The notes below the pieces were generated by a model that saw only the letters and a list, made by a program, of their open reading frames with translations, was not told the DNA's origin and did not search any database. Shown here in pieces: positions 7,944-17,752 of a DNA stretch of 64,000 bases; the first letter of the stretch is position 1; every line of letters begins with the position of its first letter. The DNA comes from Streptomyces sp. FIT100 (GTDB lineage: Bacteria > Actinomycetota > Actinomycetes > Streptomycetales > Streptomycetaceae), in contig NZ_CP075715.1 of assembly GCF_024584805.1 (NCBI RefSeq), forward strand, positions 7,597,526 to 7,661,525. The letters run 5' to 3'. Position numbers and translations under genes: made by a program.

Positions 7944-9863
7944 GTGTTCCGCAGCACCCGCACGCCGCGACCGTTCCCCGTTCCCCGTTCCCTGCGCGTC
8001 CCCGTCCTGGCCGCGAGCGCACTGCTCCTGCTCGGCGGCGCCACGCTGTCGACCGGTTCCGCCACCGCCGCGGGGGAGTGCTCGCCCCGGCAGTTCTTCG
8101 TCGCGCCCGACGGCAGCGACCGAGCCAAGGGCACCAAGGACAGCCCCTGGCGGACCGTCGAGCACGCCCGCGACCACATACGCGACGAAGGGCTCAACAA
8201 GGCGTCGCAGATGCGCTGCGACATCGTGGTCAACCTGCGCGCCGGCGACTACCCGGTCGCCAGGACCATCGAGTTCGACGACCGCGACTCGGGCACCCGC
8301 GGCCACCAGGTCGTCTACCGCAGCTACGACGGGCCGGGCAAGGCGCGGCTCCTCGGCGCCAAGCCCGTCACCGGCTGGCAGGAGTACAAGGACGGCATCT
8401 ACACCGCCAAGGTCGACAAGTCCGTCTACACCCTCTTCGAGGACGGGCAGCGGGCGACCACCGCCCGCTACCCCAACCGCGCGACGGAGACGGAGTGGGC
8501 GCCGTACCTGAAGTCCACCATCCCCGAGCCGGAGAAGGAGGCCGTGCGCCGCTGGATCTGGACCGAACCCGGCGTGCTGAAGAAGGAGTGGGACCTGGAC
8601 CATGACGACGCCCGGGTGCACATCCAATCCGGGGGCTCCTGGTCCTGGTTCACCGACACCATTCCGATCAGGGACGTCAACGAGGAGGAGGGCCAGATCT
8701 CCCTCCAGTACCCGATGCGGTACGCCGGTGTGAACAGCGACAGCGGCTCCCGGTTCTTCCTGGAGAACTCGCGCCACTTCCTCGACAAGCCCGGTGAGTG
8801 GTACCTGGACGACGAGGAGTTGACCGTCTACTACATGCCGCGCGGCGACATCAAGCACGCCAAGATCATGGTGCCGACGGTGACGACCCTGCTCAACCTG
8901 GCCGGCGCCTCCGAGGACCGCCGTGTCGAGAACATCACCTTCGACGGACTCGCCGCCCAGTACAGCGACTTCATGGAGTGGTACCGCTACGGCTGGGTCG
9001 ACGAAGGCGACTCCGGCTTCGTGCGCAAGTACCCCCAGTACGACCGCCAGATCGAGATGCCCCGCAACCGGCACGGCGCCGTCACCATCACCAACAGCCG
9101 TGACATCACGATGAAGGGGATGCGCATCTCCGACACCGGCTACCACGCGGTCTACGCACTCTTCGCCAACGAGGGGCTCACCGTCCGCGACAGCCTGCTG
9201 GAGAACATCGGCGGCGACGGCATCAAGGTCGAAGGCCCGTACCCCGGCGAGGGCAACACGTCCTTCGGGCACCTCATCACCAACAACGTCTTCAAACATT
9301 ACGGCGAGCTCGTGCCGGGTGACGCGGCCGGCGTCGAGCTGATGAACACCGGCCGCAACGAGGTGAGTCACAGCTACTTCGAGCACAGCGCGCGACACGG
9401 CGTGAGCCTCGAAGTCCGCCCCGAGGTGAAGATCGAGGACAACTACGCCCGGGACAACACCTTCACATACCTCCGCTTCGAGAAGATGGGCCTGGACACC
9501 AGCGAGGTCAGCGCGTTCTACGCCTACGGCACCAGCAACTTCGAACCGCACAAGATCGACAACTTCGTCGACCAGGTCTACATCGGCGATGTCATCAACG
9601 ACCCGTCGGTGCCCAACAGGAACTCGACCCGAGGCGTCCACCTGGACAACGGCGGCTGCAGCTTCCACCTCGACAACGTCGAGGTCGGCGAGGTCCTCGA
9701 CGACAAGTACCAGGGCTACAAGCCGCCGTGCAGCACCGTCGGGAACGCCAACTGGGCGGAGGGCTGGGACCCGTCGAAGATGGAGTACGACAAGATCGGC
9801 GTGAAGCCGGACTTCCCGTACCTGGCCGAGGTGCCGGGGGCTTCGGGGGCGAACGCGCGGTGA
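7944..9863 (+). CDS. Secreted GH141-like right-handed beta-helix glycosidase
   Basis: The 639-residue protein begins with a Sec-type signal of about 43 residues ending near SATAAGEC. The mature part opens in the way I associate with GH141: FFVAPDGSDRAKGTKDSPW, RTVEHARDHIR, NLRAGDYPVARTIEF, DSGTRGHQVVYRSYDG. Long runs of parallel beta-helix coils follow, with VENITFDGL, HGAVTITNSRDITMKGM and GDGIKVEG repeats. GH141 members include an alpha-L-fucosidase of the Bacteroides rhamnogalacturonan-II system and a xylanase, so extracellular or cell-surface attack on a pectic side chain fits. The ribosome binding site GGAGGCAAGGAGG is unusually strong. Its TGA overlaps the next GTG start. PL or GH120-type alternatives share the fold; the family call is moderate. 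Confidence 0.7.
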   Translation: MFRSTRTPRPFPVPRSLRVPVLAASALLLLGGATLSTGSATAAGECSPRQFFVAPDGSDRAKGTKDSPWRTVEHARDHIRDEGLNKASQMRCDIVVNLRAGDYPVARTIEFDDRDSGTRGHQVVYRSYDGPGKARLLGAKPVTGWQEYKDGIYTAKVDKSVYTLFEDGQRATTARYPNRATETEWAPYLKSTIPEPEKEAVRRWIWTEPGVLKKEWDLDHDDARVHIQSGGSWSWFTDTIPIRDVNEEEGQISLQYPMRYAGVNSDSGSRFFLENSRHFLDKPGEWYLDDEELTVYYMPRGDIKHAKIMVPTVTTLLNLAGASEDRRVENITFDGLAAQYSDFMEWYRYGWVDEGDSGFVRKYPQYDRQIEMPRNRHGAVTITNSRDITMKGMRISDTGYHAVYALFANEGLTVRDSLLENIGGDGIKVEGPYPGEGNTSFGHLITNNVFKHYGELVPGDAAGVELMNTGRNEVSHSYFEHSARHGVSLEVRPEVKIEDNYARDNTFTYLRFEKMGLDTSEVSAFYAYGTSNFEPHKIDNFVDQVYIGDVINDPSVPNRNSTRGVHLDNGGCSFHLDNVEVGEVLDDKYQGYKPPCSTVGNANWAEGWDPSKMEYDKIGVKPDFPYLAEVPGASGANAR

Positions 9864-10633
9864 CCGCCGGCCGGATCACCTGCGAGAGGAGGTCCGGCGT
9901 CGCCCTGGTGACGCTGGACCGGCCCGCCAAGCTCAACGCGGTGACGCCGGAGATGTCGGTCCAACTCGCCCGTACCCTGGGCGAGTTGGACGCCGACGGA
10001 GACGTCCGCTGCATCGTCCTCACCGGCGCCGGCGAGCGCGCCTTCTGTGTCGGCAGCGACATCCGGGAACTCGACGGGTACGACACGCCGTGGGCGTTCC
10101 GCAACCGCGGAGACTACGGGGACGCGGTGCGGGCACTGCGCACGCCCGTCGTCGCGGCCGTCGGCGGCTATGCCTTCGGGGGCGGCCTCGAACTCGCGCT
10201 GGCCTGCGACATCCGGCTGGCCGCCACGAGCGCGACGTTCGCCGCGCCCGAGATCAAACTCGGCTGGATCGGCGGCAGCGGTATGGCGGCACAGCTGGCG
10301 CACTCCATCGGCGCGTCCAACGCCGCGCTGATGCTGCTCACGGGCGATCCGGTCGACGCCGGCCAGGCCCTCGCCTGGGGCCTGGTGAGCCAGGTGGTAC
10401 CCGACGGTCAACTCATCGACACCGCAGTCGAATTGGCCGGACGCATCGCCGCTCGCGCGCCCATCGCCGCACAGACGGCCAAGGCCAATCTGCGGGCGGC
10501 CCACAGCATGCCGCTCGACCAGGCCATCCAGTACGAGAGGGACCTCCAGACCGTCTGCTTCGCCACGCGGGACGCGGCGGAGGGACGCAGCGCGTTCGCG
10601 GAGCGCCGCGAACCGCGCTTCGAAGGCCACTGA
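9860..10633 (+). CDS. Enoyl-CoA hydratase/isomerase (crotonase family)
   Basis: The protein has 257 residues from a GTG that overlaps the upstream stop (GTGA). The crotonase fold is clear: RPAKLNAVTPEM near the N terminus, the oxyanion-hole segment CVGSDIREL, then AFGGGLELALACDIRLA and APEIKLGWIGGSG. Both family catalytic glutamates (in GGGLE and APEI) are present, so it should hydrate or isomerise an acyl-CoA. It is unusual to find this directly coupled to a secreted glycosidase. It belongs with the downstream CaiB/BaiF transferase, SDR and DUF4432 genes in a CoA-based module whose substrate may be a sugar acid. The real acyl group is unknown. Confidence 0.85.
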   Translation: MTAGRITCERRSGVALVTLDRPAKLNAVTPEMSVQLARTLGELDADGDVRCIVLTGAGERAFCVGSDIRELDGYDTPWAFRNRGDYGDAVRALRTPVVAAVGGYAFGGGLELALACDIRLAATSATFAAPEIKLGWIGGSGMAAQLAHSIGASNAALMLLTGDPVDAGQALAWGLVSQVVPDGQLIDTAVELAGRIAARAPIAAQTAKANLRAAHSMPLDQAIQYERDLQTVCFATRDAAEGRSAFAERREPRFEGH

Positions 10634-10760
10634 CGCACAGCGCCGCACATCGCACGCCGCACATGTCACACCGCAATCCGCAATCCGCACACCGAAGGCC
10701 GCACACCGCACACCGCCCGCCGCAGCCGGCGGCGGGCGCCGGCCGACCTCGCCGACGGAC
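10634..10760. repeat. CCGCAC-type short tandem repeat tract in an intergenic gap
   Basis: The 168-base gap between the crotonase and CaiB genes contains many imperfect copies of CCGCACA / GCCGCACAC (about 10640-10720), then a GC hairpin (CCGCCGCAGCCGGCGGCGG). No gene is seen. The hairpin could attenuate transcription inside the operon. An AGGGAACGGGC ribosome binding site precedes the next ATG. Confidence 0.5.
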
Positions 10761-10801
10761 ACGGGAATCCGCCGGCGCCAGGGCTACGGAGGGAACGGGC
10801 A

Positions 10802-12001
10802 ATGGGAATCCTGGACGGTTACCGCGTGGTCGATCTGTCGATCGCCATGGCCGGGCCGCTCGCCGCGATGCGCCTCGGCGACCTGGGCGCCGACGTCGTC
10901 AAGGTGGAACCGCCGGACGGCGAATGGCAGCGCCGCGCCCCCGCGGGCGGCGCCGAGGGCGTGGAGCTGAACGCCTCGTTCCTCTCGCTCAACCGCAACA
11001 AGCGCAGCCTCGCCGTGAACCTCAAGACCGAGGCCGGCCGGGCCGTCGTCCGCGACCTGGCCCGCAACGTCGACGTCTTCCTGCAGAACTACCGGCCCGG
11101 CGTCGCCGAGCGGCTCGGCATGGACTATCCGTCGATCCGCGAGGTCAACCCCGCGATCGTCTACGTGTCGGTCTCCGGCTACGGCGACACCGGACCGTAC
11201 GCCGCGCGGCCCGGCCAGGACCTGCTCCTGCAGGCCCTGACCGGTGCGATGTACAGCGTCGGGCGCGACGGGGACCCGCCGGCCCCCTCCGGCACGTACG
11301 CGGTCGACGCCATCACCGCGTACAGCGCCTTCGAGGGGGCGCTCGCCGCCCTGCTGCACCGCGAACGCACCGGAGAGGGCCAGCTGGTCTCGGTGAACAT
11401 GCTGGACGCGGCGATCGCCGTGCAGATGCAGGAACTGTCCGTGTACACCGTCGGCGGCGTCCCCCAGCGCCGCGGCACCGAGCCCCACGGCCACACCTAC
11501 ATCCGCGCCCCCTACGGCGTGTTCGCCACCAAGGACGGCCACGTGGCCCTCGCCATGCCGCCCCTGGACGTCCTCGGTGACGCCCTCGGCCTGCCGGAGC
11601 TCGCCGGCATGGACACGGACACGGACGGCCACTCCCGACGGGACGAGATCACCGCCCTGGTCCGGACCCGGCTGCCCCACCGCACCACCGCCGAATGGCT
11701 GGAGCTGTTCGACGAGCGCGGCATCTGGGCCGGGCCCGTCCACTCGTACGCCGAGGTCGTCACCGACCCCCAGGTGCGCCACAACGGCTCCTTCGTCACC
11801 TACCGGCACCCGGCCGAGGGCGAGGTGACCACGCCCGGCTTCCCCTACACCTTCAGCGCCACCCCGCCCGCTGTGCACCGCGGCGCGCCGCTCACCGGCG
11901 AGCACACCCGCGAACTCCTCGACGAGCTCGGCTACCCGCCCGAACGGGTCACCGCGCTGCTCGCCGACGGGGCCGTGACCGCCCGTCAGGAGGCACCATG
12001 A
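10802..12001 (+). CDS. CaiB/BaiF-family (class III) CoA transferase
   Basis: The 399-residue protein shows the class III CoA-transferase pattern: GYRVVDLSIAMAGPLAAMRLGDLGADVVKVEPP at the N terminus, NRNKRSLAVNLK, the segment VDVFLQNYRPGVAERLG, and GTYAVDAITAYSAFEGALAAL. The Asp in the last motif is the position of the acyl-anhydride-forming residue in this family. The middle carries YVSVSGYGDTGPYA as usual. Family members move CoA between carboxylic acids such as carnitine, formate/oxalate or bile acids. Neighbouring crotonase and SDR genes suggest that a carboxylic acid is activated to CoA, dehydrated and then reduced or oxidised. Its stop overlaps the next ATG by four bases. Confidence 0.92.
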   Translation: MGILDGYRVVDLSIAMAGPLAAMRLGDLGADVVKVEPPDGEWQRRAPAGGAEGVELNASFLSLNRNKRSLAVNLKTEAGRAVVRDLARNVDVFLQNYRPGVAERLGMDYPSIREVNPAIVYVSVSGYGDTGPYAARPGQDLLLQALTGAMYSVGRDGDPPAPSGTYAVDAITAYSAFEGALAALLHRERTGEGQLVSVNMLDAAIAVQMQELSVYTVGGVPQRRGTEPHGHTYIRAPYGVFATKDGHVALAMPPLDVLGDALGLPELAGMDTDTDGHSRRDEITALVRTRLPHRTTAEWLELFDERGIWAGPVHSYAEVVTDPQVRHNGSFVTYRHPAEGEVTTPGFPYTFSATPPAVHRGAPLTGEHTRELLDELGYPPERVTALLADGAVTARQEAP

Positions 12002-13197
12002 CGGCAGCGATCTCCCCCCTGACCGCGCCCGGACGCCCGGCCGCCGACGAACTGCGCGGCCTCACCTGGGACCACCCGCGCGGCTACGGCCCACTGGAGG
12101 AGCTGGCCCGGCTGGACGCCTCCCTGCCGCCGGGCTGCGAGACGGTCGGCCGGCCGCTGCGCTGGGACCGGCAGCCCCTCAGCGGCTTCGAGTCGACGCC
12201 GATCGCCGCCCTCGCCGCCGACTACGACCTCCTCGTGATCGACCACCCGGGGATCGGCTCGGCCGTCGAGTCCGGCTGCCTGGTGCCGGTGGACACGCTG
12301 TTCGACACGGCCGAGCTGAAGGGCTGGCGCGAGGCCACCGTCGGCGCCTCGTACGACAGCTACGTGCTGGACGGCCGCGTCTGGGCGCTGCCCATCGACG
12401 CCGCGGCCCAGGTGTCCGCCGCCCGCCCCGACCTCATGGCCGGGCGGCCGATGCCCCGCACCTGGGCGCAGGTGTGCGCGCTGCCCCGCGAGGTGCCCCT
12501 CACGCTCTGCCTCGGCGGCCCCCACGCCTTCCTCACCTTCTGCTCGCTCTGCCTCGCGCAGGGCGAAGCACCCGCCGGAGAGGCCGAGTTCGCCTCCAGG
12601 GAGCGAGGACTCGCCGCCCTGGACACGATGGCGGAGCTGCTCTCGCGGAGCCCTTCGGCGCTCTGGCCGCTCAACCCGATCGGGGTGCTGCGGGCGATGG
12701 CCGCCGCGGGAGGACCCGCCTACTGCCCGCTCGTCTACGGCTATGTGACCTACACCCGGTCCGGCCCGTACCCGCTGGCCTTCGGCGACGCACCCGCCTG
12801 GCGGCCCGGCGGACCGCACGGCAGCGTGCTCGGCGGCGCGGGCCTCGCGGTCTCCCGGCGGCGGGCCGGGGATCCCGCCGTACGCGACGCGGTCCGCGAC
12901 CATCTGCGCCGCATCCTCGCCGAGCCCGTGCAGCGCGAGCTGTTCCCGGTGACCGGCGGGCAGCCCGCCGCCCGCGCCGCCTGGACCGACCCCTGGACCA
13001 ACGGCCGCTCGGACGGCTTCTACCGCTCCACCCTCGCCACCGTCGAGGCCGCCTGGGTGCGCCCGCGGTGGCCCGGCTATCCCGCCTTCCAGGAGGCCGC
13101 CTCACGGCTGCTGCGCGAGGGCCTCGCCGAGGGCGTACCGCACCAAGCGCTGCTGGACGAACTGGAGACGCGCCACCGGGAGGCGACGCACCGATGA
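11998..13197 (+). CDS. Solute-binding-protein-fold protein without signal peptide
   Basis: This 399-residue protein resembles family-1 ABC sugar-binding proteins: PIAALAADYDLLVIDHP for the first lobe, a hinge-like VWALPIDAAAQVSAARPDLM, and a late segment DPWTNGRSDGFYRSTLATVEAAWVRPRWPGYPAFQEA that matches their C-lobe. The N terminus (MTAAISPLTAPGRPAADELRGLTWDHPRGYGPL) has no hydrophobic stretch, no lipobox and no twin arginines, so it should remain in the cytoplasm. No permease adjoins it. ATGA and ATGA overlaps on both sides couple it to a CoA transferase and an SDR. It may have been recruited as an intracellular sugar-binding or sensing protein, or as a subunit of the CoA module. A missed upstream start is excluded by the coupling to the previous gene. 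Confidence 0.7.
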   Translation: MTAAISPLTAPGRPAADELRGLTWDHPRGYGPLEELARLDASLPPGCETVGRPLRWDRQPLSGFESTPIAALAADYDLLVIDHPGIGSAVESGCLVPVDTLFDTAELKGWREATVGASYDSYVLDGRVWALPIDAAAQVSAARPDLMAGRPMPRTWAQVCALPREVPLTLCLGGPHAFLTFCSLCLAQGEAPAGEAEFASRERGLAALDTMAELLSRSPSALWPLNPIGVLRAMAAAGGPAYCPLVYGYVTYTRSGPYPLAFGDAPAWRPGGPHGSVLGGAGLAVSRRRAGDPAVRDAVRDHLRRILAEPVQRELFPVTGGQPAARAAWTDPWTNGRSDGFYRSTLATVEAAWVRPRWPGYPAFQEAASRLLREGLAEGVPHQALLDELETRHREATHR

Positions 13198-13931
13198 CCA
13201 CTGCCCTGATCACCGGCGCGGGCGGCGCCCTCGGCCGCGCCACGACACTGCGGCTGGCCGCGGACGGCCACCCCGTCGCCGCCCTGGACGCCGACGGGCC
13301 GGCGCTGGAGGAGACCGCGGAGGCCGTCGAGAAGGCGGGCGGCACCGTGCTGCCGCTCACCGTCGACCTGCGCGACGCGGCCGCCGTCGGGGCCGCCTTC
13401 GCCACCGCCGGCCGCCGGCTCGGCCCCGTCGGTGTGCTCGTCAACAACGCGGCGGTCTACCCGAGCCGGCCGTTCCTCCAGGTGCCGCTCGCCGAGTACG
13501 ACGACGTCCAGGCGGTGAACCAGCGGGCGTACTGGATCTGCGCCCAGACCGCGGCCCGCGCCATGACCGGCCGCGGCGGCGGGGCGATCGTCAACATCGC
13601 CTCCATCACGATGCACGGCGGCTGGCCCGACCTCGCCGCCTATGTCGCCACCAAGGGCGCCGCCGTGGCCCTCACCCGGGCGCTCGCCCGCGAGCTGGGC
13701 GAGCACGAGATCCGGGTCAACTGCGTGTCCCCGGGGGCGTTCCCGACCGCCGCCGAGCAGATCCACCCGGACCCCGAGGGCTACGACGCCCTCGTACGGG
13801 ACCGGCAGGCGCTCAAGCGGCGCGGCCGGCCGGAGGAGCTGGCCGCCGTCGTGGCATTCCTGGCAGGCCCGGAGGCGTCCTTCGTCACCGGGCAGACGAT
13901 CGAGGTCAACGGAGGGTGGGTGATGACATGA
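13194..13931 (+). CDS. Short-chain dehydrogenase/reductase (SDR)
   Basis: The 245-residue classical SDR has the nucleotide-binding TGAGGALGRA near residue 7-16, NNAA in the middle, a catalytic Ser in NIASI, and the Tyr-Lys pair in YVATK. RVNCVSPGAFPT and a C-terminal VTGQTIEVNGG follow, as in sugar or hydroxyacyl oxidoreductases of this class. Asp at the end of the second strand (AALDADG) favours NAD(H) over NADP(H). It is translationally coupled on both sides (ATGA overlaps). In context it would oxidise a sugar, sugar acid or 3-hydroxyacyl-CoA produced by the crotonase; sequence alone does not separate these. Confidence 0.9.
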   Translation: MTTALITGAGGALGRATTLRLAADGHPVAALDADGPALEETAEAVEKAGGTVLPLTVDLRDAAAVGAAFATAGRRLGPVGVLVNNAAVYPSRPFLQVPLAEYDDVQAVNQRAYWICAQTAARAMTGRGGGAIVNIASITMHGGWPDLAAYVATKGAAVALTRALARELGEHEIRVNCVSPGAFPTAAEQIHPDPEGYDALVRDRQALKRRGRPEELAAVVAFLAGPEASFVTGQTIEVNGGWVMT

Positions 13932-15040
13932 GGCTGCACGGACAGCACCTGGGCGCCCGGGAGATCGCCGCGCGCACCGGGGAGACGGCCGCCGCCGGAG
14001 GCGTACGGCTCGTCACGCTCGGCGACGGGGCGGAACGCGGCATCCGGGCACTGGAGTTCCGCACCGGCAGCGGACTCGCCTTCGACGTGCTCGTCGACCG
14101 CTGCATGGACATCGGCGCGGCCGAGCACTCCGGGCAGTCCTTCGGCTGGCGCTCGCGCACCGGCTTCCGGCACCCCGGACTGCACGAGCACGCCGACGAG
14201 GACGGGCTGTCCTGGCTGCGGTCCTTCTCCGGGCTCACGGTGACCGGCGGGCTCGACCACACCCTCTTCGGCGGCGAGGTGGACGCGGACACCTACCGCT
14301 ATCCGCCGCGCGGGACCGCACGGCACGGACTGCACGGCAGGGTGGCCAACCTCCCCGCCCGGCTCACGGGATACGGCGAACGGTGGTCCGGGGAGCAGTG
14401 CGTGCTGTGGGCGGAGGGAGAGGTGCGCCAGGCCGCCGTGTTCGCCGAGAACCTGCGGCTGACCCGGCGCATCGAGGCCGACGTCGGCGGCGACGAGATC
14501 CGCCTGACCGACACGGTCACCAACCCCGGGTTCGACCCGACCCCGCACATGTTCCTCTACCACATCAACCTCGGCTGGCCGCTGCTCGACGCCGGCAGCC
14601 GCTTCCTCGCCCCCGTCGAGAAGACCCTCTGGCAGACCGACAGCGTCACCGAGCAGGGCATCGACCACCGGACCCTGCCGGCACCCCAGCCGGGCTTCGT
14701 CGAGCAGGTCTACGAGCACGCGCTCGCCCCCTGCGACGACACGGGACGCACCGGGGCGGCGCTGGTGAACGACCGGCTCGGCCTCGCGGTGAGCGTCGAG
14801 TGGTCGCTGTCCGCCTTCCCCTGCTTCTTCCAGTGGCTCAATCTGCGCGCCGGTGACTACGCCGTCGGCCTGGAGCCCTCCACCCACCATGTGGCCGGCG
14901 ACGCGGCGGCCCGCGCCGACGGGACCATGATCTGGCTCGGCCCCGGCGAGTCCCGCACCTATCGCACCACCTTCCGCGTCCACCGCGGCGCCGACGCCCT
15001 CACCGACCTCACCCACCATCTGGAGGCGCACCATGCCTGA
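13928..15040 (+). CDS. DUF4432 aldose-epimerase-like protein
   Basis: This is a 370-residue protein of the galactose-mutarotase fold. It has [26 protein letters not shown] near the N terminus, [23 protein letters not shown] with a conserved His, and [14 protein letters not shown]. These are marks of the DUF4432 group found next to sugar dehydrogenases and aldolases. Likely role: interconverting anomers, or a related isomerisation of the sugar handled by the neighbouring SDR. It starts in the SDR stop codon (ATGA), and its own stop lies eight bases into the next gene. No signal peptide, so it is cytoplasmic. Confidence 0.8.
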   Translation: MRLHGQHLGAREIAARTGETAAAGGVRLVTLGDGAERGIRALEFRTGSGLAFDVLVDRCMDIGAAEHSGQSFGWRSRTGFRHPGLHEHADEDGLSWLRSFSGLTVTGGLDHTLFGGEVDADTYRYPPRGTARHGLHGRVANLPARLTGYGERWSGEQCVLWAEGEVRQAAVFAENLRLTRRIEADVGGDEIRLTDTVTNPGFDPTPHMFLYHINLGWPLLDAGSRFLAPVEKTLWQTDSVTEQGIDHRTLPAPQPGFVEQVYEHALAPCDDTGRTGAALVNDRLGLAVSVEWSLSAFPCFFQWLNLRAGDYAVGLEPSTHHVAGDAAARADGTMIWLGPGESRTYRTTFRVHRGADALTDLTHHLEAHHA

Positions 15041-17441
15041 GCTGTCGAGACGTCACGTCCTCGCCGCCGCCGGAGCGGGAGCCGCCGCGAGCGCCCTGCC
15101 CGTGGGCACCGCCCACGCGGCCCCGGCCGCCGGGGCAGCCGGCGCGGGTAGCCCCGGGACCAACCCGATGCGGCTGTGGTACCGCCGCCCCGCCGCCGCC
15201 TGGCTGGAGGCGCTCCCCGTCGGCAACGGCCGCATCGGCGCCATGGTCTTCGGCGGCACCGACACCGAGCGGCTGCAGCTGAACGAGGACAGCCTGTGGG
15301 CGGGAAGCCCGAACGACTACGCCCAGCCCGATGCCGTCCGCCACCTCGAAGAGGTCCGCCGCCTGGTGATCGAGGAGAAGTGGAACCAGGCGCAGATGCT
15401 CTGCGAGGAGAAGTTCCTGAGCAAGCCCTCGGAGCAGGCCGACTACCAGGTGCTCGGCGACCTCCAGCTGACGTTCCCGGGCGCGGGCGAGGTCTCGGAG
15501 TACGAGCGCGAGCTCGACCTGGAGACGGCGGTCACGCGCGTCGGCTACCGGCACGACGGGTTGCGGTACACGCGCGAGGTGTTCGCCTCGGCCCCCGACC
15601 AGGTGATCGTCATGCGGATGACGTCAGAGGAACCCGGCAGTCTGTCCTTCACCGCCGGTTTCACCACCCCGCAGCGGGCCACCGCCTCGCCCGTCGACGG
15701 CGCGACCTTCGCGCTCGACGGCGTCAGCGGCGACTCGGAGGGCCGCGCCGGCGCCGTCCGGTTTCGTGCCCTCGTCCGCGCGCTCCCCGAGGGCGGCAGC
15801 GTCACCACCGACGGCGAGACGCTCACCGTCCAGGGCGCCGACGCCGTCACCCTGTTCGTCTCCATGGCAACCAGTTACCGCAACTACCTGGACGCCGACG
15901 CCGACGAGAAGGAGCGCGCCGCCCGCCACCTCGAACCGGCCGCCGCCAAGCCGTACGAGGTCCTCAAGCGGCGGCACGTCGAGGACTATCGGAAGCTCTA
16001 CGCCCGCGTCGGCATCGACCTCGGCACCTCCGACCGCATCGACCTCCCCACCGACGAGCGCATCCCGCTCTTCGCGCAGGGCGGCGACCCGCAACTCGCC
16101 GCCCTCTACTTCCAGTTCGGCCGCTACCTCCTGGCCTCCTGCTCCCGCGCGCCCGGGCAGCCGGCCAACCTGCAGGGGCTGTGGAACGACCTCATGACCC
16201 CCAACTGGGAGTCCAAGTACACCCTCAACATCAACTTCGAGATGAACTACTGGCCGGCCGGGCCCGCCAACCTCGCCGAGTGCTGGGACCCCGCCGTCGA
16301 CATGATCCACGAGGTGGCCGAGTCCGGCGCCCGCACCGCCAAGGCGCTCTACGGCGCCCCCGGCTGGGTCGCGCACCACAACACCGACGGCTGGCGCGGT
16401 ACCGCCCCCGTCGACCACGCCTTCTACGGCATGTGGCCCACCGGCGGCGCCTGGCTCTGCCTGATGCTCTGGGACCACTACCGCTTCACCGGTGACAGCC
16501 GTGCCCTGGGCCGCAACTACCGCGTCCTGAAGGGCGCGATCGAGTTCTTCCTCGACTTCCTCACCGTGGACGCCAGGACGGGCTGGCTCGTCACCAACCC
16601 CTCCCACTCGCCGGAGATCGGCCACCACGACGACGAGGACGAGAGCGTCAGCATCTGCGCCGGGCCCACCATGGACATGCAGCTGCTGCGCGACCTGTTC
16701 GACGCCTTCCGGGAGGCGGCCCGCGTGCTCGGCCGTGACCGCGGCCTCGCGGAGCGCGTCGCCGAGGTGCGCGGACGGCTCGCCCCGCACCAGATCGGCC
16801 ACCTCGGCCAGCTCCAGGAGTACCTCGAGGACTGGGAGGAGGCCGCGTTGATCCAGCACCGGCACGTCTCCCACCTCTACGGTGTCTTCCCCAGCGCCCA
16901 GATCACCCCCCGGCTGACGCCCGAACTGGCCGCGGCGGCACGCAAGTCCCTCGAACTGCGCGGCACCACGGGCACGGGATGGTCCCTCGCCTGGAAGATG
17001 AACATGCACGCGCGGCTGTTCGACAGGGAGACGGCCTACTGGTACCTCGCCCGGCTGCTCACGCCCGCCCGCACGGCGCCCAACCTCTTCGACCTGCATC
17101 CGCCGTTCCAGATCGACGGCAACTTCGGTGGCGTCTCCGGCATCACCGAGATGCTGCTGCAGAGCCACACCGACGAGATCGACCTGCTGCCCGCCCTGCC
17201 CGCGGCCTGGCCCGCGGGCAGCTTCCGGGGGCTGCGCGCGCGGGGCGGCTTCGAGGTCGACCTGGAGTGGGCGGACGCGGGGGTCGTACGGGCCACGGTC
17301 CGCTCCCTGTTGGGCAATCCAGTGCGGATCCGTACGCCGCACCCTGTCGAGACGGACGCCTTCCGGGCCGAGCGGCCCGAGGCGAATGTCGTGGCGTTCG
17401 ACACGCGGCCGGGGGGTGTGTACCGGCTGCGCCGCGGCTGA
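15033..17441 (+). CDS. GH95 alpha-L-fucosidase / alpha-L-galactosidase, Tat-exported
   Basis: An 802-residue glycoside hydrolase of family 95. The start ([22 protein letters not shown]) is a Tat-type signal. The N-terminal beta domain has [15 protein letters not shown] and [10 protein letters not shown], followed by the (alpha/alpha)6 catalytic domain with [11 protein letters not shown] (the Asn pair that activates water in this inverting family), [11 protein letters not shown] (candidate acid Glu), [12 protein letters not shown] and a C-terminal [13 protein letters not shown]. Family activities are alpha-1,2-L-fucosidase and alpha-L-galactosidase, the latter known on rhamnogalacturonan II. 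It is the last gene of the long operon and overlaps DUF4432 by eight bases. Extracellular trimming of terminal fucose or L-galactose from pectin is the likely role. Confidence 0.92.
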   Translation: MPELSRRHVLAAAGAGAAASALPVGTAHAAPAAGAAGAGSPGTNPMRLWYRRPAAAWLEALPVGNGRIGAMVFGGTDTERLQLNEDSLWAGSPNDYAQPDAVRHLEEVRRLVIEEKWNQAQMLCEEKFLSKPSEQADYQVLGDLQLTFPGAGEVSEYERELDLETAVTRVGYRHDGLRYTREVFASAPDQVIVMRMTSEEPGSLSFTAGFTTPQRATASPVDGATFALDGVSGDSEGRAGAVRFRALVRALPEGGSVTTDGETLTVQGADAVTLFVSMATSYRNYLDADADEKERAARHLEPAAAKPYEVLKRRHVEDYRKLYARVGIDLGTSDRIDLPTDERIPLFAQGGDPQLAALYFQFGRYLLASCSRAPGQPANLQGLWNDLMTPNWESKYTLNINFEMNYWPAGPANLAECWDPAVDMIHEVAESGARTAKALYGAPGWVAHHNTDGWRGTAPVDHAFYGMWPTGGAWLCLMLWDHYRFTGDSRALGRNYRVLKGAIEFFLDFLTVDARTGWLVTNPSHSPEIGHHDDEDESVSICAGPTMDMQLLRDLFDAFREAARVLGRDRGLAERVAEVRGRLAPHQIGHLGQLQEYLEDWEEAALIQHRHVSHLYGVFPSAQITPRLTPELAAAARKSLELRGTTGTGWSLAWKMNMHARLFDRETAYWYLARLLTPARTAPNLFDLHPPFQIDGNFGGVSGITEMLLQSHTDEIDLLPALPAAWPAGSFRGLRARGGFEVDLEWADAGVVRATVRSLLGNPVRIRTPHPVETDAFRAERPEANVVAFDTRPGGVYRLRRG

Positions 17442-17752
17442 GCGGGGGGTCTTTCCCCACCCCGCCCCTTCCCGCAACTGGGGGCGAAGCCCCCAGACCT
17501 CCTTTCGGGGCTTCGCCCCGGACCCCGTACGGCCTTCGGCCGTGTCCTCAATCTCCCCCAGAGCTTCGCCTGGGAGGTGCCCCAACGGGCTGGAAATGCG
17601 GGGCGCAGCCCCGAAATCCAGCCTCGCCGGGGGTCCCCCCACGCCGCAGGGCGTAGGGGGAGATTGAGGCGCGGGGGTCCGGGGGCGGAGCCCCCGAAAG
17701 CGGCCCAGCCGCACCCCAAATCCAGACTTCTCACCGCGGAGGAGTACCACCC
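17442..17752. repeat. Gene-free gap filled with hairpin-rich dispersed repeat
   Basis: No gene is seen in these 311 bases. They hold a series of GC hairpins and a composite repeat also present at 60905-61010. Two blocks match almost exactly: 27 bases from 17531 (26/27 with 60912) and 30 bases from 17666 (29/30 with 60976). A second, inverted AGGGGGAGATTGAGG/CCTCAATCTCCCC pair lets the region fold back on itself. It separates the GH95 and PL1 genes and probably ends transcription of the upstream operon. A GGAGG site sits at the far end for the pectate lyase. Confidence 0.75.
17478..17520 (+). terminator. Hairpin pair after the GH95 operon
   Basis: CTGGGGGC-gaa-GCCCCCAG is a perfect 8-bp stem, followed 9 bases on by CGGGGC-ttc-GCCCCG. 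They begin 37 bases after the GH95 stop. There is no U-tract, as usual for Streptomyces terminators. Confidence 0.6.

Noticed and set aside
10634-10760. CCGCAC repeats as a possible CRISPR array
   Set aside because: Unit length and spacing are irregular, there are no 28-37-base repeats or unique spacers, and no cas genes are present.
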